From: an uncultured Oscillospiraceae bacterium
GTDB taxonomy: Bacteria > Bacillota > Clostridia > Oscillospirales > Oscillospiraceae
DNA length: 39,433 bases
Direction of reading: 5' to 3'
NCBI GenBank assembly: GCA_905234425.1
Contig: CAJOHR010000005.1
Coordinates: 1 to 39,433 of the forward strand
Shown: one piece after another, positions 37,893 to 39,433 of the stretch
How the letters are laid out: each line of letters starts with the position of its first letter
Numbering within the stretch: the stretch's first letter is position 1
Made by a program: the position numbers and the translations under genes
The notes under the pieces: generated by a model
Seen by the model: only the letters and a program-made list of their open reading frames with translations
Told to the model about the DNA's origin: nothing
Database searches by the model: none

Positions 37893-38294
37893 AACATCGG
37901 CGGGCGTCATTGCCGGAATTGACGAAGTTTTAAAATCTTTGATATTGCTTGTAACAATAATATCTGCGCGAGCGGTAACGGCGCATTTTTCCTGCAAACA
38001 GTCTTCAAAGTCAGGAAATTTTTCATTTTTTGCCGCGTTGACAACTTCAAAATGTGGCGCGGCTATGACTTCAAAAAAATCTGTCACTTTCAATAAAAGC
38101 GGGCGGCGTTCAGCCACAGGAAATTTTCTCAAAAGATACCAGATTGTTGAAACGCTGTGAAATGCAACGTAACCTTTAACTTTTTCTTTTTTGCACAAAT
38201 CGGCAATAATTTTCACGTCGTCAAATTGAGGTTGGCGCACTAAAATTAAATCAAGTGCAACATTCGTATCAACCAATAACACCATATTTTTCAT
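37749..38294 (-). CDS. PIN-domain toxin (VapC-like) with an abnormal C-terminal extension
   Basis: The PIN ribonuclease fold is clear: VLLVDTNVALDLIL with the first Asp, FPDFEDCLQE in the middle, and ADIIVTSNIKDF with the last acidic position near residue 125. Such proteins are RNases held inactive by the partner antitoxin. The ATG at 38294 has GGAGG upstream, and the 3' end of the antitoxin gene overlaps it by 26 bases. A normal PIN protein would end soon after IPAMTPADVL. Here the frame continues about 45 codons into the antisense strand of the phosphatase gene, giving a GC-rich tail (LPLGQRERHLQALINRL). This suggests the original stop was lost at a DNA junction near 37.89 kb. Confidence 0.78.
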   Translation of the reverse strand: MKNMVLLVDTNVALDLILVRQPQFDDVKIIADLCKKEKVKGYVAFHSVSTIWYLLRKFPVAERRPLLLKVTDFFEVIAAPHFEVVNAAKNEKFPDFEDCLQEKCAVTARADIIVTSNIKDFKTSSIPAMTPADVLSHILRRQLPLGQRERHLQALINRLSFARKGEVKHIRKIDASHKIVV

Positions 38295-38586
38295 TGAGTG
38301 CTTCCTCCAATTCTTTGTCCCAGTCAATGCCGGAATTTAAAATTTCTCTGTTGCGTTCTTGCCATTCTTCAATCCACTTTAACGCCGCCGCCTTTTTGGG
38401 GTCTACATCTGAATCAAGAACTGCTTGAAGTTCTTCCCTCGTAAAGGGATATTTTTTTTCCGCCTCATTTTCTACCGGCGTTTCATTTTGAATTTTAAAA
38501 TTTTGAATAGTTTCAACGAGTGCCGCCAATAAATTTTCCGGCATATCGTTTACCATTTGCAAAGCCTCTTGTCTTAAAGCAGTCAT
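38269..38586 (-). CDS. Probable antitoxin partner of the PIN protein
   Basis: The 105-residue acidic protein begins MTALRQEALQMVNDMPENLL and contains a linker (ETPVENEAEKKYPFTREELQ). Its C-terminal helix (IDWDKELEEALNEKYG) could wrap the toxin. The N-terminal helices resemble small antitoxins paired with PIN toxins. The ATG at 38586 has AAGGAGG eight bases upstream. The frame can extend to a TTG at 38613, but that start lacks a site. It precedes the PIN gene and overlaps its start, the usual antitoxin-first arrangement. No specific antitoxin family is asserted. Confidence 0.7.
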   Translation of the reverse strand: MTALRQEALQMVNDMPENLLAALVETIQNFKIQNETPVENEAEKKYPFTREELQAVLDSDVDPKKAAALKWIEEWQERNREILNSGIDWDKELEEALNEKYGVIG

Positions 38587-38623
38587 TTTGAGTGCCTCCT
38601 TCGTTTTTTGCAATTATAATTTT

Positions 38624-39433
38624 TTACGAATTGATTGTAAAATTTTCAAGATAATCGCGGTACAGCTGATAAGTTTTTCTGTCGCGCAGGTTCTGAATCA
38701 TTGCAGTATAACCGTCGCTTGAATCCGTCACAATGAAAACCGTTTCAATTTGCGGCAACGCCAAAACTTTTTCCTCAAATTCGGCGAAGTATCTTTCATC
38801 AATCAGCACTGCAAATTTATTTTCCGGCAAAATTAACATTGGCGGCAAAATTTCTTCAACAGTCGGACACTTGCCGAAACTTCCCGCCTTAATCCAAATT
38901 ACCGGCAAAATTTCTTTAAACTGCCTGCCCAGTGCCACCGCGTTTTTGTTCAGAAATCCCAACTTGAAAAAAGCGGCGTTTGCTTTAAAGCCGTCCGCCA
39001 TTGGAATTTCACTGCCCAAATAATTCCCGCTCAATGGTTCGCCGTGAATATTTTTGCCGCTGATACTGCAGACTGTCCGCGCCCACGTCACATACCGCGC
39101 CACGCCTAATTTTTGCCATTCTGCGTCATTCGGCTGATAACCTGCGCGAGTCAAATTTTTTTCTTCGGATTCGGCTACTTCATTATTCGTTACCATTATG
39201 CAACGACGCCGCCCGCCGTCTTCCGCGTTCAATAAATTTACCGCGTGCATTGTCGTACCGCTACCTGCAAAAAAATCTACTATCAGCGCGTTTGGTTTAT
39301 TCGCTACTATAAATCTTATACAATCTTCAACTGCATATAATGATTTTGGAAATGAAAATTTGCCATTACCAATTATTGAATCCAATAAATTACTTCCATA
39401 AGTGCGAGCGTTATATTTTTCATCAATTAAAAT
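38624..39433 (-). CDS. Type III-like (beta-class) site-specific DNA methyltransferase, 3' part
   Basis: The C-terminal 269 codons are in the window, and the frame is open to the right edge (first residues ILIDEKYNARTYGSN), so the start lies outside. The AdoMet-binding motif I appears as VDFFAGSGTTMHAVNLLN, preceded by FSFPKSLYAVEDCIRF. In beta-class N6/N4 methyltransferases the catalytic DPPY lies N-terminal to this motif, so it should be in the missing part. CIMVTNNEVAESEEKN is also typical of type III Mod-like proteins. After about residue 130 of this fragment comes a variable C-terminal region. A matching Res subunit would be expected outside this window, if present. Confidence 0.82.
   Translation of the reverse strand: MLIDEKYNARTYGSNLLDSIIGNGKFSFPKSLYAVEDCIRFIVANKPNALIVDFFAGSGTTMHAVNLLNAEDGGRRRCIMVTNNEVAESEEKNLTRAGYQPNDAEWQKLGVARYVTWARTVCSISGKNIHGEPLSGNYLGSEIPMADGFKANAAFFKLGFLNKNAVALGRQFKEILPVIWIKAGSFGKCPTVEEILPPMLILPENKFAVLIDERYFAEFEEKVLALPQIETVFIVTDSSDGYTAMIQNLRDRKTYQLYRDYLENFTINS

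Larger units (their letters stand above)
37890..39433. other. AT-rich segment (island edge or assembly chimera)
   Basis: From about 37.89 kb to the window end GC falls to roughly 40% by eye. Runs of A/T and AT-ending codons replace the C/G-ending codons used in the core genes. All three genes here are on the minus strand (methyltransferase, antitoxin, toxin) and are defence or stability functions. The edge coincides with the stop of the second histidine phosphatase. Confidence 0.75.

Overview
The window is a gene-dense stretch of a GC-rich (roughly 57% by eye) Gram-positive chromosome. Three sporulation genes (ylbJ, yqfC, yqfD), KtrAB potassium transport, the phoH-ybeY-era and topA-trmFO-plsX-rnc clusters and strong AGGAGG-type ribosome binding sites point to an endospore-forming clostridium, probably an Oscillospiraceae-like gut anaerobe. 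The species cannot be named from the sequence alone.

Layout. 1-1630 (minus): the 5' end of a ribosomal-protection-type translation GTPase, ylbJ and a small Cys-rich protein. 1751-5632 (plus): yqfC-yqfD-phoH-ybeY-era, mostly joined by 4-base stop/start overlaps. 5684-10356 (minus): a three-gene unit, polyphosphate:AMP phosphotransferase, polyphosphate kinase 1 and a ROK sugar kinase, set between era and recO. 10577-17621 (plus): recO-mutS2, an HPr gene with its own promoter and terminator, then uvrC-rsmD-coaD and a coiled-coil protein. 17830-21252: pyruvate carboxylase as its own unit. 21402-26163: a membrane protein, ktrB-ktrA, a SpoU-type RNA methyltransferase and dprA. 26344-31636: topA-trmFO-plsX-rnc.

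After rnc the content becomes accessory. A strong promoter drives a candidate ~200-nt RNA (31757-31960). It is followed by a remnant of a mobile element (a sigma-region-4-like protein and three small ORFs), a histidine phosphatase, and a Y-family polymerase/YolD cassette whose promoter carries two copies of a 17-bp operator-like dyad. Next come a YczE-type membrane protein and a second histidine phosphatase. At about 37.89 kb composition drops sharply to AT-rich DNA holding a PIN toxin/antitoxin pair and part of a type III-like DNA methyltransferase. This is either a genomic-island edge or an assembly chimera.

The most unusual feature is an interspersed structured repeat. Two ~175-bp copies (26142-26318 and 34102-34275) each fold into five consecutive hairpins with compensatory changes between copies. 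A third, miniature copy (1684-1733) keeps only the two ends. The window carries clear sigma-A-type promoters, most with 17-bp spacers, and many intrinsic terminators. No rRNA, tRNA, CRISPR array or complete transposase was seen.
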